64,000 nt of DNA. It comes from Doris montereyensis. Its lineage: Eukaryota > Mollusca > Gastropoda > Nudibranchia > Dorididae. The stretch lies in the NCBI GenBank assembly GCA_037039925.1, contig JAXRKP010000353.1, positions 245,001 to 309,000 on the forward strand, written 5' to 3'. Each line of letters begins with the position of its first letter. Within the stretch, counting starts at the first letter, position 1. The translations under genes were made by a program, and so were the position numbers. Shown piece by piece: positions 39,801-47,109 of the stretch. The notes under the pieces are model-generated. The model did not search any database and had not been told where the DNA came from. It saw only the letters and a list, made by a program, of their open reading frames with translations.

Positions 39801-41912
39801 TTGAGTTAAACTTGAAGTCATGAATACATAGCACAAACCCATTTTTTTCACGACTCTGAAAACTACAAGACAGTTTTTTATTGGTGTAAAAAATGCAAAA
39901 ATGGCATAATTTGTCTCTACGCACTGAATCGACAACCCAAAATTGAATGATCTTTCTTTTGGTGGGTTCGGTTTTCAATGAGTTCCTTACGTAAGTGGCT
40001 CTACGGAGCATTTACAAACTTTAATTGCCTTGGACGAGCTCTTAACTTTGACATCGGCTGGACTATGAGGTATCATTGTAAAGCCTATATTTAGCACAAT
40101 CTGATTTGACCATTCAAAGCCGGTAACATGAAGAAAGAGGGATGGCTCGTGAGCTAGTTTTTCCACTGGCTTTCACGTCCGAGCACCCTCGTTTACTAAA
40201 ATGTGAGAGCACATTGTATAACTACGAATTCCCTATCACAACACACATGGTTGGAAAGGGCTTGAATAGATCTGTCCAATTGTGTAAGCCATATTACGCT
40301 ACTATGTTTTATAGGAGAGGGGGGGGCAATGTGAATAGGACCGAAAATTAGCGAAACCTGTGACATACATGGTGAATGGAAAAACGGTGCGGTTTGGACA
40401 AGCTTTTCATAGTGATTGTACGGTACTTGTCCTACCTTCCTTCTTGACCTCTCTCTCTCTTTCTTTTTCTCTCCGTCTTTCTTTTTCTCTCCCTCCCTCC
40501 CAATTCTGGCAACTCGCAAGACATTTTTCTTTTGAGGGTGTAAATACTCGATGATAGATGTTCAGTGTGGTGAATCAAGACTTTAACTACGGTTGGCAGG
40601 AGCTACTTGTAGATTCACTTATCTTTCATCTAGCTGTTTTCTCTTAAATAAGTTAAATTCACCCTGAGATCACTGCATATGGTTGGCAGTGTAAATATTA
40701 ATGAAACAAAAGACTGAACATTGCATCCAGGCCAGATTTTTTAAGCTTAATGAAAATGGCATAAAAAAGTGTCCCAAGTTGTGATAAAGTTTGGAAGAGG
40801 TTTACCTGTTAACGTAGCGAGAAATGGTTTTTGTGTTGGTTGTAATGGGATTTCTTTCGTTTTCGCTTCCTGGTCTAAAAGTTTTTGTGGGGAGTTTTTT
40901 TGTTGTTGGTTGGATTTGTGTTTTCTCTCCACTTTTTGACTTTATACTTGTTGTCTTTGTTACAGATGACAAGGCACTTTGAACTCTTGAACTACAGCGA
41001 GCATGGCACAACAGTGGATAATGTTCTTTATTCGTGTGACTTCTCTGACAAGCCCTCTACAACGCCGGCAACCAGTTCTGTGGTCAAGGCCGTGCGTGAG
41101 ATCATCGGCAAAGGAAGTGGTGGCGTTCAGAGGAAAACAAAACGCAAGTCATCAGTTGAAGTGAAACACGAGGATGAGGATGAGAAAGAAGCGAAGGCGA
41201 GAATGTGTGGAAGAACTGTCAGGGTGAGTATTACTACAGGTTGTTGCTTGTAAATTACCCTGAGATCACCGCAATGGTAACAGGGTTAAATTTCGATGAA
41301 GCAAAACGTTTTTCTCAATAGCAGACTGTTTCTTTACCTGAGATTCTCTTTTCAGATGGGCCTTGGCCATAGCTAATGCAGTTTGAGGAAGGCTAAAGAC
41401 TTTTTGTCTTTCTTTTTCTCCTTTTCGAAAATGCATCCAGTCCCTAGTGTCTGTTTAAATGTTCCACTGTTCTTATGTATTTTATGCTACGTAGGGGAAT
41501 TCTTTCATTAGTGCTTTAAACATGGTATTTTCACAACACTCTGTGCACGTTAACAATCCCTCTTAACAAAAGATGTCTTCTTGTTTTGTCTTCAGGTGTC
41601 CAAACAGTGCAACTGTAAGGCTGGTGGCCTGACCTATCAGTTGGCGGCGGTGTTGGTTGGGAAGGAACATCTCTCCTTCATCACGGCAGTTACATCAAGC
41701 TAGGTTGTCTCCAGTACGTCTTCAGCATAGTGGATTATGCGCCGGATCAGTTGACTTCATCAACGACAGTGAACCCCGACAGCTCAACGTCCATAGCAGT
41801 GGCAACAGCAAAAATATCGTCAATGCCTTTAATTTCGTCGTCACCATTCCTCCACCAGCAACAACCCATGTCGTTATTAAAATCACACCTCAAGTCTAGC
41901 GGACCTACCTGA
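21809..41912 (+). CDS. PHF12: PHD finger protein 12 (Pf1), complete 16-exon gene
   Basis: PHF12/Pf1 is a nuclear adaptor that links SIN3-HDAC to MRG15 in a repressive chromatin complex acting over transcribed genes. Coding exons: 21809-21859, 23861-24048, 24646-24720, 25832-26027, 28448-28563, 28706-28837, 29044-29213, 30080-30214, 31358-32119, 33579-33714, 35120-35248, 36857-37039, 37796-37890, 38575-38657, 40966-41223, 41596-41912. They total about 3.03 kb, roughly 1000 codons, close to the vertebrate length. Order: N-terminal [16 protein letters not shown], a basic patch, PHD1, MRG15-binding segment, PHD2, Ser/Thr-rich middle, a conserved helix ([18 protein letters not shown]), FHA domain and GW-rich C-terminal motif. 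All introns are GT-AG with matching phases. At least eight to ten single-base indels break the raw frame (exons 3, 5, 6, 7, 9, 13, 16), mostly in homopolymers. I infer sequence errors, since residues and splice sites are conserved. Confidence 0.95.
21860..23860 (+). other. PHF12 intron 1
   Basis: A 2-kb first intron, gtagga to tttcag, with several TAGATCTAG-type motifs (for example around 22440 and 22675). It also holds one copy of a short dispersed segment (GGCAAGCAGTCTCCCAC at about 22940) that recurs at about 34781 in intron 10. No coding sequence seen. Confidence 0.7.
23861..24048 (+). CDS. PHF12: PHF12 exon 2 (basic patch and first half of PHD1)
   Basis: Acceptor tttatttcag ends at 23860. 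It encodes QIQMLVAPP, an arginine-rich stretch ([17 protein letters not shown]) and the PHD1 zinc ligands [24 protein letters not shown]. It ends two bases into a His codon. No frame error. Confidence 0.95.
24646..24720 (+). CDS. PHF12: PHF12 exon 3 (second half of PHD1)
   Basis: Completes PHD1: [19 protein letters not shown] then KITPLE, ending before gtaagt at 24721. The raw sequence has four C at 24674-24677 where five are needed. With four, the last two zinc-ligand cysteines fall out of frame. Confidence 0.9.
25601..25718 (+). repeat. Perfect 58-59 bp tandem duplication in PHF12 intron 3
   Basis: GTCCTTTAGGGATTGAAAAT through GTTGACACCAAGAA occurs twice back to back with no visible difference, about 110 bp before the exon 4 acceptor. 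It is therefore very recent, or an assembly artefact. Confidence 0.9.
25832..26027 (+). CDS. PHF12: PHF12 exon 4 (MRG15-binding segment)
   Basis: Begins [15 protein letters not shown], then a Lys/Ser stretch, then [20 protein letters not shown] and CGKPLPG. The last part aligns with the human Pf1 segment ([20 protein letters not shown]) known to contact the MRG domain of MRG15. Donor gtaaga at 26028. Confidence 0.9.
26155..26385 (-). mobile_element. SINE family B in PHF12 intron 4
   Basis: Reverse copy of family B: AACAGCCAAGGGATC, CGTCTGTCTCTCGATGGGAC, TTCACCTACCTGGA, and a decayed tRNA-like head around GGAGAGGTTGACACCTTGA. Confidence 0.75.
26714..26760 (+). repeat. Poly(G) followed by (CA)n
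   Basis: About 27 consecutive G and then about 10 CA dinucleotides. Such runs are error-prone in assembly and could form a G-quadruplex. Confidence 0.9.
26761..26868 (+). repeat. Repeat C copy (diverged)
   Basis: GGTGCAGCTTCTTTTATT, a pyrimidine tract, then CCTGAGATGACCGCACGTGG and GTAAATTTCTATGAAAT. Same order as other copies, more diverged. Confidence 0.5.
26869..28447 (+). other. PHF12 intron 4, right part
   Basis: Unique AT-rich intron sequence. No exon or known repeat recognised on either strand. Confidence 0.6.
28448..28563 (+). CDS. PHF12: PHF12 exon 5 (linker to PHD2)
   Basis: Encodes [20 protein letters not shown] then [14 protein letters not shown], the start of PHD2. With the acceptor at 28447 the expected G-SSK-R junction needs three A at 28456-28459 instead of four. 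Using an AG four bases downstream (exon from 28452) would keep frame without any edit, at the cost of the conserved SSK. RNA is needed to choose. Confidence 0.85.
28706..28837 (+). CDS. PHF12: PHF12 exon 6 (PHD2 core)
   Basis: [20 protein letters not shown] then CLNPPLTSF, nearly identical to vertebrate PHF12. The frame must gain one C at 28793-28794 to continue as [15 protein letters not shown]. Donor gtacgt at 28838. Confidence 0.9.
29044..29213 (+). CDS. PHF12: PHF12 exon 7 (after PHD2)
   Basis: Starts DSHLLK, then, after one missing A in the run 29059-29061, [20 protein letters not shown] and [16 protein letters not shown]. This aligns with the human NMTLSNRCQVFDRF...KVDFLNRIHKKHP segment. 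Donor gtgagg at 29214. Confidence 0.88.
29455..29600 (+). mobile_element. Possible tRNA-derived SINE fragment
   Basis: In PHF12 intron 7. A B-box-like GGCGATCCAACTTCAATTCC followed by CAGTCCTGGCA resembles the end of a tRNA-like SINE head, but no clear A box is seen. Weak. Confidence 0.3.
30080..30214 (+). CDS. PHF12: PHF12 exon 8
   Basis: In-frame exon encoding [20 protein letters not shown] and a Gly/Pro-containing segment, ending EEQEE before gtaaaa. It matches the region before the conserved W(L)..VVA(L/M)Q motif. No indel. Confidence 0.9.
30993..31107 (+). repeat. Repeat C copy, best preserved
   Basis: In PHF12 intron 8. Reads GCGGGTGCTGCTGGTAGGTC, a C/T tract, CATCTTGCTC, TTCATCCTGAGATCACCG, CAATGGTGGACGGGGTAAAT and TTTAATGAAACAAA. 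Useful as the reference copy for this family. Confidence 0.8.
31358..32119 (+). CDS. PHF12: PHF12 exon 9 (long Ser/Thr-rich middle)
   Basis: Begins [20 protein letters not shown], the conserved start of this region. It continues through poorly conserved Ser/Thr/Pro-rich sequence and ends [14 protein letters not shown] before gtcagt. Entry and exit are in the same frame, but stops at 31556-31558, about 31778 and 31930-31932 force the reading to switch frame about four times. Each switch is compatible with single-base gains or losses (for example the A run near 31914-31918). The exact positions are uncertain because this region is weakly conserved. Confidence 0.8.
32254..32332 (+). repeat. (CT)n and (CCCT)n microsatellite
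   Basis: Pure pyrimidine tract in PHF12 intron 9, CT dinucleotides changing to CCCT tetranucleotides. Confidence 0.9.
33184..33475 (+). mobile_element. SINE family B in PHF12 intron 9
   Basis: GACTCAGTAGTCCAAAGGCA head with a shortened B box, then GAGTTTTTTCGAGTAA, TCCCATCGGAGATGGAGAAT, GGCTGTTTACAGGGCAGTCC and the CCCAGAGATCACC tail. It ends about 105 bp before exon 10. Confidence 0.8.
33579..33714 (+). CDS. PHF12: PHF12 exon 10
   Basis: In-frame: [20 protein letters not shown], then [20 protein letters not shown], ending in phase 1 before gtgtgt. Low conservation, but phases match both neighbours. Confidence 0.82.
33977..34108 (+). repeat. Repeat C copy
   Basis: In PHF12 intron 10. GGTACTACCGGTAGGTCC head, C/T tract, CATCTTGCTGTTTCCTC, AAATTCACCCTGAGATCACC, ACAATGGTGGATGAGG. 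Confidence 0.78.
35120..35248 (+). CDS. PHF12: PHF12 exon 11
   Basis: [20 protein letters not shown], then [19 protein letters not shown], corresponding to the human segment TAMVDLTNSLRAFMDVNG. Phase 1 on both ends, no indel. Confidence 0.88.
36159..36648. mobile_element. piggyBac-like short element, 490 bp
   Basis: In PHF12 intron 11. Left end CCCTTTCGTTGCC preceded by TTAA (36155-36158). Right end, read inverted, CCCTTACGTTGCC, followed by TTAG, a one-base decay of TTAA. TTAA targets and CCCTTT termini are typical of piggyBac. A 51-codon plus-strand frame at about 36411-36566 has an acidic stretch ([20 protein letters not shown]), but no catalytic domain is present. Confidence 0.65.
36857..37039 (+). 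CDS. PHF12: PHF12 exon 12 (conserved helix)
   Basis: [20 protein letters not shown] then QQLLQSSP, matching [22 protein letters not shown] of vertebrate PHF12. A Gln/Ser/Thr linker follows, with donor gtaagg at 37040. No indel. Confidence 0.9.
37197..37412 (-). mobile_element. SINE family A in PHF12 intron 12
   Basis: On the minus strand it begins GGTGGCGTCAGTGGCCAAGT (A box TGGCCAAGTGGTTAGGG), passes a decayed B-box region and ends in the family A tail (GGCCGCAATAGCCTTGAAGG). Inserted opposite to the gene. Confidence 0.75.
37796..37890 (+). CDS. PHF12: PHF12 exon 13 (start of FHA domain)
   Basis: After a one-base loss near 37807-37810 the frame reads [20 protein letters not shown] then RTLTLGTG. 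This matches [26 protein letters not shown]. Without the correction a TAG appears near the exon end. Donor gtcagt at 37891. Confidence 0.88.
38575..38657 (+). CDS. PHF12: PHF12 exon 14 (FHA core)
   Basis: [20 protein letters not shown] then HATIFYDE, very close to [27 protein letters not shown]. The FHA-type G..S.H order is visible. Ends in phase 0 before gtaacc. Confidence 0.93.
38857..39805. mobile_element. piggyBac-like element, 949 bp, internally deleted
   Basis: In PHF12 intron 14. Both sides have TTAA (38853-38856 and 39806-39809). The ends are a perfect 14-base inverted repeat CTCAATCCCACCTA. Inside, on the minus strand, lies only the acidic N-terminal part of a protein (see 39308-39523). 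The catalytic DDD domain is absent, so the element could move only with help from an intact relative. Confidence 0.75.
39308..39523 (-). pseudogene. Acidic N-terminal remnant of a piggyBac-like transposase
   Basis: ATG at 39523 opens [14 protein letters not shown]. An in-frame TGA lies at 39479-39481, then [20 protein letters not shown] and a strongly acidic run to TAA at 39308-39310. piggyBac transposases commonly start with such an acidic region before the catalytic core. The assignment rests on the host element's TTAA and inverted ends; the peptide alone would not prove it. Confidence 0.5.
40592..40714 (+). repeat. Repeat C copy
   Basis: In PHF12 intron 14. GGTTGGCAGGAGCTACTTGT, C/T tract, AAATTCACCCTGAGATCACT, then GTAAATATTAATGAAACAAA. 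Confidence 0.7.
40966..41223 (+). CDS. PHF12: PHF12 exon 15 (end of FHA domain)
   Basis: [20 protein letters not shown] then LYSCDFSDK, almost identical to vertebrate PHF12. A Thr/Ser linker and a basic/acidic stretch ([17 protein letters not shown]) follow. Donor gtgagt at 41224. Confidence 0.95.
41236..41312 (+). repeat. Repeat C tail
   Basis: Truncated copy directly after PHF12 exon 15: AAATTACCCTGAGATCACCG, CAATGGTAACAGGG, AAATTTCGATGAAGCAAA. Confidence 0.65.
41596..41912 (+). CDS. PHF12: PHF12 exon 16 (C-terminus and stop)
   Basis: [10 protein letters not shown] opens the conserved C-terminal motif. One missing G at 41643-41644 moves the frame to [20 protein letters not shown] then [11 protein letters not shown], matching [27 protein letters not shown] Ser/Thr-rich tail ends at TGA 41910-41912. 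An uncorrected reading would stop near 41702. Confidence 0.92.
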
Positions 41913-41957
41913 AGGGAGGCCCTTGCTTTGAACACTGGGCTTTAGAAATACATTAAC

Positions 41958-41963
41958 AATAAA
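41958..41963 (+). promoter_or_regulatory. PHF12: Candidate PHF12 poly(A) signal AATAAA
   Basis: A canonical hexamer 46 bases after the PHF12 stop codon. It implies a very short 3' UTR; later hexamers could also be used. Confidence 0.5.
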
Positions 41964-42996
41964 CATGGTTGCTTCAAGGTTTCTCTATTACCTTTAGTCC
42001 TATTACGCCATTAACTGCCAGTCAGCTAACATGTGACGAAATATGCAGTTTTGAAGAGGACGTTGAACTTCCTTCCTACCTTATCTTGGGACTTTCATCA
42101 CCAGTTTTGTTTTTTTTTACAGACTGGATAGGCATTATTATTTCATGGTCATCGCTGACTACAAGTTTTTACAGATCTGCGCATTTATTTGTGTCACCTT
42201 ACATCTTTACTGTGTTCTTTTAAGTAGGACTATAGAAAATACCAACTGTCACAAATATTGTTGGACAAATTAAATGTTATTTGATTAAATATTATGCATT
42301 TTCATTTTGACTTCTTTTCTTATTCACATTTGTTAAAATGCACCAACTCTTGTCATAATAATTTGTCGTTTTTGCGAAAGTTTGCTCACTATTCTGTCAA
42401 ATTGTGTGTTTGTCTCGTCAAATTTCCTTTCCAACTGTTGTAGAGTGCGACAGATCTTGGATTCGCAATCCTTTTAAGGGGGAGGGAGCGCTACCTGGAT
42501 TGGCGAGTTTTGGACCAAAATGTTTACTAAGAATTAATATATTGTGACGTTTGAAAAATTGATCGTCATTCCTGGCAAGGGAAGTAAACAACAAATTGTA
42601 TTTGTACGTCTTCTCCATGGACATGAGTTGTAACATCTAATTTGAAATTTAATTCTAATGCCATTTCAACTTCAAGACAGCACAGTAGTAGTATCAGTAT
42701 CATTATATTATAAGATTTAAGATCAGAGGGAAAAGTGTAGCTGGGCATCCATACTTTTCTCATGATAAAATTAGCCAATAATATTTATGAATACATGTAA
42801 GTGCCGTAAAAAAAGGCCATAAAGAAAGTATTAATATTTACACTCAAACCTCGCTATACTACTACTACTAAGTACTACCATTGTCATCTACTGTCAGCTT
42901 TTCACCTTTGTACGAATCAGACAGTATAGTAAGTACTAACACCTGTGTACTAAGTTAAGAAGATACCTTTGATGATACCCCATTCAAATATAAATA
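41964..42996. other. PHF12 3' flank, no gene recognised
   Basis: AT-rich intergenic sequence with an ACT-rich stretch at about 42855-42880. Short open frames on both strands match nothing known. Confidence 0.5.
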
Positions 42997-43461
42997 CAGT
43001 GCAATCCCCCGATAACGACATCGCTTTCGGGACCGAACAATCATGTCGTTATTCAGAATTTCAAAATGGCGGCGAAAGGGGCGTTACGAGTGAGGCTAGT
43101 CAATTGGGAAGATGTGGTGGGGCCCTGAAAAGGGCCGGTGTGTTGGGGGTGGGGTTGGTAGAGCCAGCAGATGGGTTTACTAGCTGGTTGTCACGGCCTT
43201 GGTACCCTCAGAGATGGAGAAATAATCTCACACGTTGTCATTTGCCGAAAAAGAAGTGTTTTCATTGCTAAGAATACGTCTCAAATTTGTTAATATTGAT
43301 CAAATTTTCATATCAAATGTAGTGTTTACGGCTAGACTTATGTCGTTATTGGGAGGTTTCAGTAGTTTCACGTTGCTATTCGAAGTTTTTTTTTACTAAT
43401 GATATATAGCAAAAAAAAAACGGGAACAGGGATCCATGTTGCTATCGGGGGATTGCACTAG
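42997..43461. mobile_element. pogo/Tigger-like MITE, 465 bp
   Basis: Left end CAGTGCAATCCCCCGATAAC after TA (42995-42996). The right end, inverted, reads CTAGTGCAATCCCCCGATAG before TA at 43462-43463. The inverted repeat is about 20 bp with one inserted base. Related GTCGTTAT phrases recur inside. There is no coding capacity. Confidence 0.75.
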
Positions 43462-43893
43462 TATAACACTTTTGAAATAGGTCACATACCATACATACAT
43501 TTGGACTTCATCAGTGACACAGGAATGACAGCATATTATTATTAATATTTGAATCTAAAGTGGGAAAATAAGGTTTTTCGTGCAAAATGAGTATGAGTTT
43601 GAGGTTGCTGAATAATTTAACCCCTTGGTTGCTATCCTATTTGTCCCTACTTACAATACATCTCAAATGCTAAGGCCTTTTAAAAATTCCTATGAAAAAT
43701 GGTGCTTTTAGAAGAAAAAATCTAGCTCTCATTCTCAAGACATCACATTAAGGTAATGAAATTTTCAGGATAGCTAAATATTCGATTGATATGACATTTA
43801 TTTATCGTTTAGCAATTTGTATTAGCATCCTCCAAACCCACTCTTGGTCAGACCTCTCTCTGTCCCTCTTCGTCACCATGAGACTAATACTAA

Positions 43894-44539
43894 GGCTAGA
43901 ACCACACCGGCGTCGGGCCCGACGGTCAGCAGACCTGAACCGACGTTTTTTGCCGGCTGTGCCACCCTTACCGCCAGCGGAACCCGACGGTCAGACAACA
44001 GGTATTTGTAGAAAATGGCGTGTAGCAGGAGAAGAAAATTGTTACTGTGGCTAAGAAGAAGGATACGAAGGCACAATAGCTCATCAAAACGATTTTGGGT
44101 CCATCCCATACGACAAAAGCGGAAATCTCTTGGTGAGTTTCACCACCTATATCCTCTGTTGTGATGAAGCGGGTCTTTCTTGTTGTAAATAGACGATCGA
44201 TGTTGTACGCAAAGAATCAATGCTTCGTCATCCATTGTCAACCAACCAAGTTCTGATCTGAGAAATGCATCCTCCAGTCCACCGCTTGAGATTGCAAAAT
44301 GCTATTAATAGACGTGGCGGAAAAGGAAATAATTTGTATAGGAAAAACCTATAAAATTGTCTCCCATTTCGCCCGACGGACGGCGTGGAATGAACACGTT
44401 CTTCCTAAAAAGTCTGGTTTCGGTGTGGGTGGATCGTCGTTTTTTGTTAGCTGACACTACTAATGAGCCGGGTTGCATTTTTCCCCACGGAAATATGTCC
44501 GGTCTGACCGTCGGGCCCGACGCTGGTGTGGGTCTACCC
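43894..44539. mobile_element. PIF/Harbinger-like non-autonomous element, 646 bp
   Basis: Left end GGCTAGAACCACACCGGCGT and inverted right end GGGTAGACCCACACCAGCGT continue into identical CGGGCCCGACGGTCAG, about 36 bp of inverted repeat with few mismatches. It is flanked by TAA on both sides (43891-43893 and 44540-44542), the three-base TWA target typical of PIF/Harbinger. No transposase is seen. The superfamily call rests on target length and terminal structure. Confidence 0.7.
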
Positions 44540-44833
44540 TAACACTAACAAATACTAACATCACGATCGGCTTAATCTAAATCTAGATCTAGTTCAGGCC
44601 TATCCAGCTTCAAAAAATCGAGCTAAACTCATCACCAGAGTCAATACCATGTCTATATGTATCAGCACCATCAGATTTCATCGCTAAGTAAACAAACCAA
44701 GAAAAATCGTAGTTCAAAACACCCAAAACTTTTTTACCCTAGCCGAATAAAACGTAAACAAGGGGAGCTACTCTGACTTACTACAGGCACTGGAAATAAA
44801 AGAATTAAGCCTTTTAAATGGTCCTCATTAATA

Positions 44834-45931
44834 CAGTAGTATCTGGTTAAACCACGGTGCTCGGGAGGCCCGGGTAGCGCGCATGGCATTTATAAAAAGT
44901 AGTAAAAAATCACCAATTACCCAGTTACTTCCCTTTACTTCGGAAAAGACTTGTTTCCCTTGACCACACAGACTACCTGCGTGGATGGTATTACTTAATG
45001 TATTAATACTAGATGCCGTTATTGAGTTTGAATTAGATATTAGATTTAGATGGTTTTTTTTTGTTATTTATTTTATTTTATTCAACAGAGAAATCCCAAT
45101 AGAACCATAAACAAAAACACAGAGTACAGTACCATAGATAGATCTGTCATCTAGTACTAGTAGTAGTACATGTAGCAGCACAATGGAACACGACACAGTG
45201 CAAATATTGACATTTAACTGCATTGCGACATGCAATGTATTTCACATGGTAAATGGATGGGATAATAAATGGTTACGTTTTTGCAGTCAGGAGGATCAAT
45301 GTTTTATGAGTAGCAGTAGTAGTAGTAGTAGACATCTTTACAAGTTTAGATCTTGTGAATATATTGTGGAACAAGCACGATAGCTTTCAATTTCAAAAGC
45401 TGTTCAGTGTAGCCACGTGTATTCTATTTCAAGTATTTCTATGGTGAAATCTTGGAGACTAATCACAGTTCACATTTGTGCGTGTGCGTGTGCGTGCACT
45501 GGCGCCTAGCCTATATAAAATGACTCATCTAATGAAACACGAGGACGAAGGAATATATGCAAAAGACCGCTACCACCCCTGCCCCGTAGGCTAGGAGGTC
45601 TGTGTCCACCAGTCGTAAGTGAGACTAAGAGCTGGTCAGTGTGCGTGTGTATCAGTAGTATCACATGGGTCTAAGCCTATCGTTTACACAAAGAACGGCG
45701 AGAATTCTTGCTGAGTGATGTAAGTGACAATGACATCCTCTGGCAAGTAATTAGTGGCTATCTGGTCTATTTAAAAAGGTAATTTCTACCGATTCCAAAG
45801 CGTGCGTTTGGATGATGTAGCGTGCGTTAACAGTATACTGATTATATAGAAAAAAACTGTCATAGTGCTCACAGCCGTTCGTTTACCCGAAGCGTGCTTT
45901 TATCTGGTGTGCGTTGAACTAGATACTACTG
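44834..45931. mobile_element. pogo/Tigger-like non-autonomous element, about 1.1 kb
   Basis: Left end CAGTAGTATCTGGTTAAACC, inverted right end CAGTAGTATCTAGTTCAACG, both with TA outside (44832-44833 and 45932-45933). The left end also resembles that of the element at 18573 (AACC.CGGT.CTCGGGAG), so the two are one family. The interior includes a small AGT run at about 45310-45330 and repeated GCGTGCGTT phrases. No transposase frame is visible. Confidence 0.65.
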
Positions 45932-45933
45932 TA

Positions 45934-46474
45934 ATATTAGGAATTCGCCTGTTGGCGAACGAGCGCATTTGAAACCCATACCGGAAATTCGCCTTTCGGC
46001 AAATATAGCAACAACATAAACTGTGGCAACAACATGGCTGTAGTGTTGATTGTAAAAGCAACACAACTGATAAGTAGATGATAATTATTCATGGCAATTT
46101 TTGACAAACAACACAAATATGTAATTGCTTCTTCTATTACTATTAGATTAGTATTATGGTCGGTTAGAGTTAGAACTATTGCCATTGCCCATGAAATGGC
46201 ATGGTGTATGACGTCAAAGTGCATGGAATTTAAATGGCTAATAAAGATGGGTTTTTTTGTGCTATATATTACTATTACAATATATATACTCACTCCTGCC
46301 CATAATCATTTTAAACTATAAAGCCCCTATTTATTTTAACAAAGTTAAAGCAAACAACCACCCAAACATGTTCTATTGTGAGAAAAAAAATGTACGACAT
46401 CCACCCCTTCATTAGTGAAACATAAGCCACCTCTTTTATTGAAGTGATGCAAATCGGTACAAGAATCTAGTTCG
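45934..46474. other. Intergenic, no gene recognised
   Basis: Contains two related short hairpin-like phrases (ATTCGCCTGTTGGCGAA at about 45952 and ATTCGCCTTTCGGCAAA at about 45987). The open frames on both strands have no family resemblance. Confidence 0.45.
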
Positions 46475-46556
46475 GCTTGGTCCACCATTGCAGTGATCTC
46501 TCTCACTAGTTTCAGGGTGAATTAAAATAACACGATGAAAGAAATAGGAGCTACTA
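46475..46556 (-). repeat. Repeat C copy, reverse
   Basis: On the minus strand: CATCGTGTTATTTTAATTCA, CCCTGAAACTAG, GAGATCACTGCAATGGTGGA. It lies directly beside the RAB14-like fragment. Confidence 0.6.
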
Positions 46557-46609
46557 AACAGGGCCGACCAACTGCCCGCAGAGAGAGAGGAACAAAGACA
46601 AATCTGTAC

Positions 46610-46725
46610 CGTTCTCCTCAGCAAAGTGCTTTGCCCATTCGTAAGTGACGTATCTTTGAGCATCCAGATCACATACCTTGTCAATGATGAATATCACAAC
46701 GATTAGTGTTTGGATGGGTAAGATC
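46610..46725 (-). pseudogene. RAB14-like exon fragment, broken
   Basis: Minus strand reads DLTHPNT, then after a shift of frame VVIFIIDKVCDLDAQRYV and TYEWAKHFAEENG. This follows RAB14 ([20 protein letters not shown] then QRDVTYEEAKQFAEENG) through the G4 region; a GT lies at the usual in-exon phase after AEEN. The GTP-binding NKxD motif is destroyed (DKVCD) and the frame is broken. No other RAB14 exon is nearby, so it looks like a captured or duplicated exon, not a working gene. Confidence 0.7.
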
Positions 46726-47026
46726 ACGGAGTCAAACTCAAACAAAAAAAGTGCTCTGTGTCAATGTCATGTTTCATCCCCACATACAAATCACCACTCA
46801 CTAGTCTCACTTTACCTATGCGACGTAATCTTGGACTAGTGGAACCGAGATGGGTTTGTATTGAGTTGTCAGTCATACTTATTACAAATTACATCTACTG
46901 TACCACTTTCTTTCTTTGAATATTCCATTCCCTCCATAAGCAGTGATCTCAGAAGAAACAGCAAGATGAAGAAAGGTAAGTGTATCTACCACTTTTAACA
47001 CTTAACTACCGGAAAAAAGTTGAGAA

Positions 47027-47108
47027 AACATTTCAACTGTTGGCGGCACTCAAACCCACCGACCTTTGGTTGAGAGGCTGACACCTTGCCTCTGGACTAC
47101 CAAGTCCC
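47027..47108 (-). mobile_element. SINE family B head fragment
   Basis: On the minus strand: GGGACTTGGTAGTCCAGAGG, TGTCAGCCTCTCAACC, GTGGGTTTGAGTGCC. The first ~80 bp only. It abuts a family A SINE head to head. Confidence 0.7.
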
Positions 47109-47109
47109 T

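Noticed and set aside
43617..43640. TTAACCCCTTGGTTGC as a piggyBac end
   Set aside because: No matching inverted end was found at a sensible distance, so it may be chance. A similar TTAACTCACTGCC at about 48866 was dropped for the same reason.
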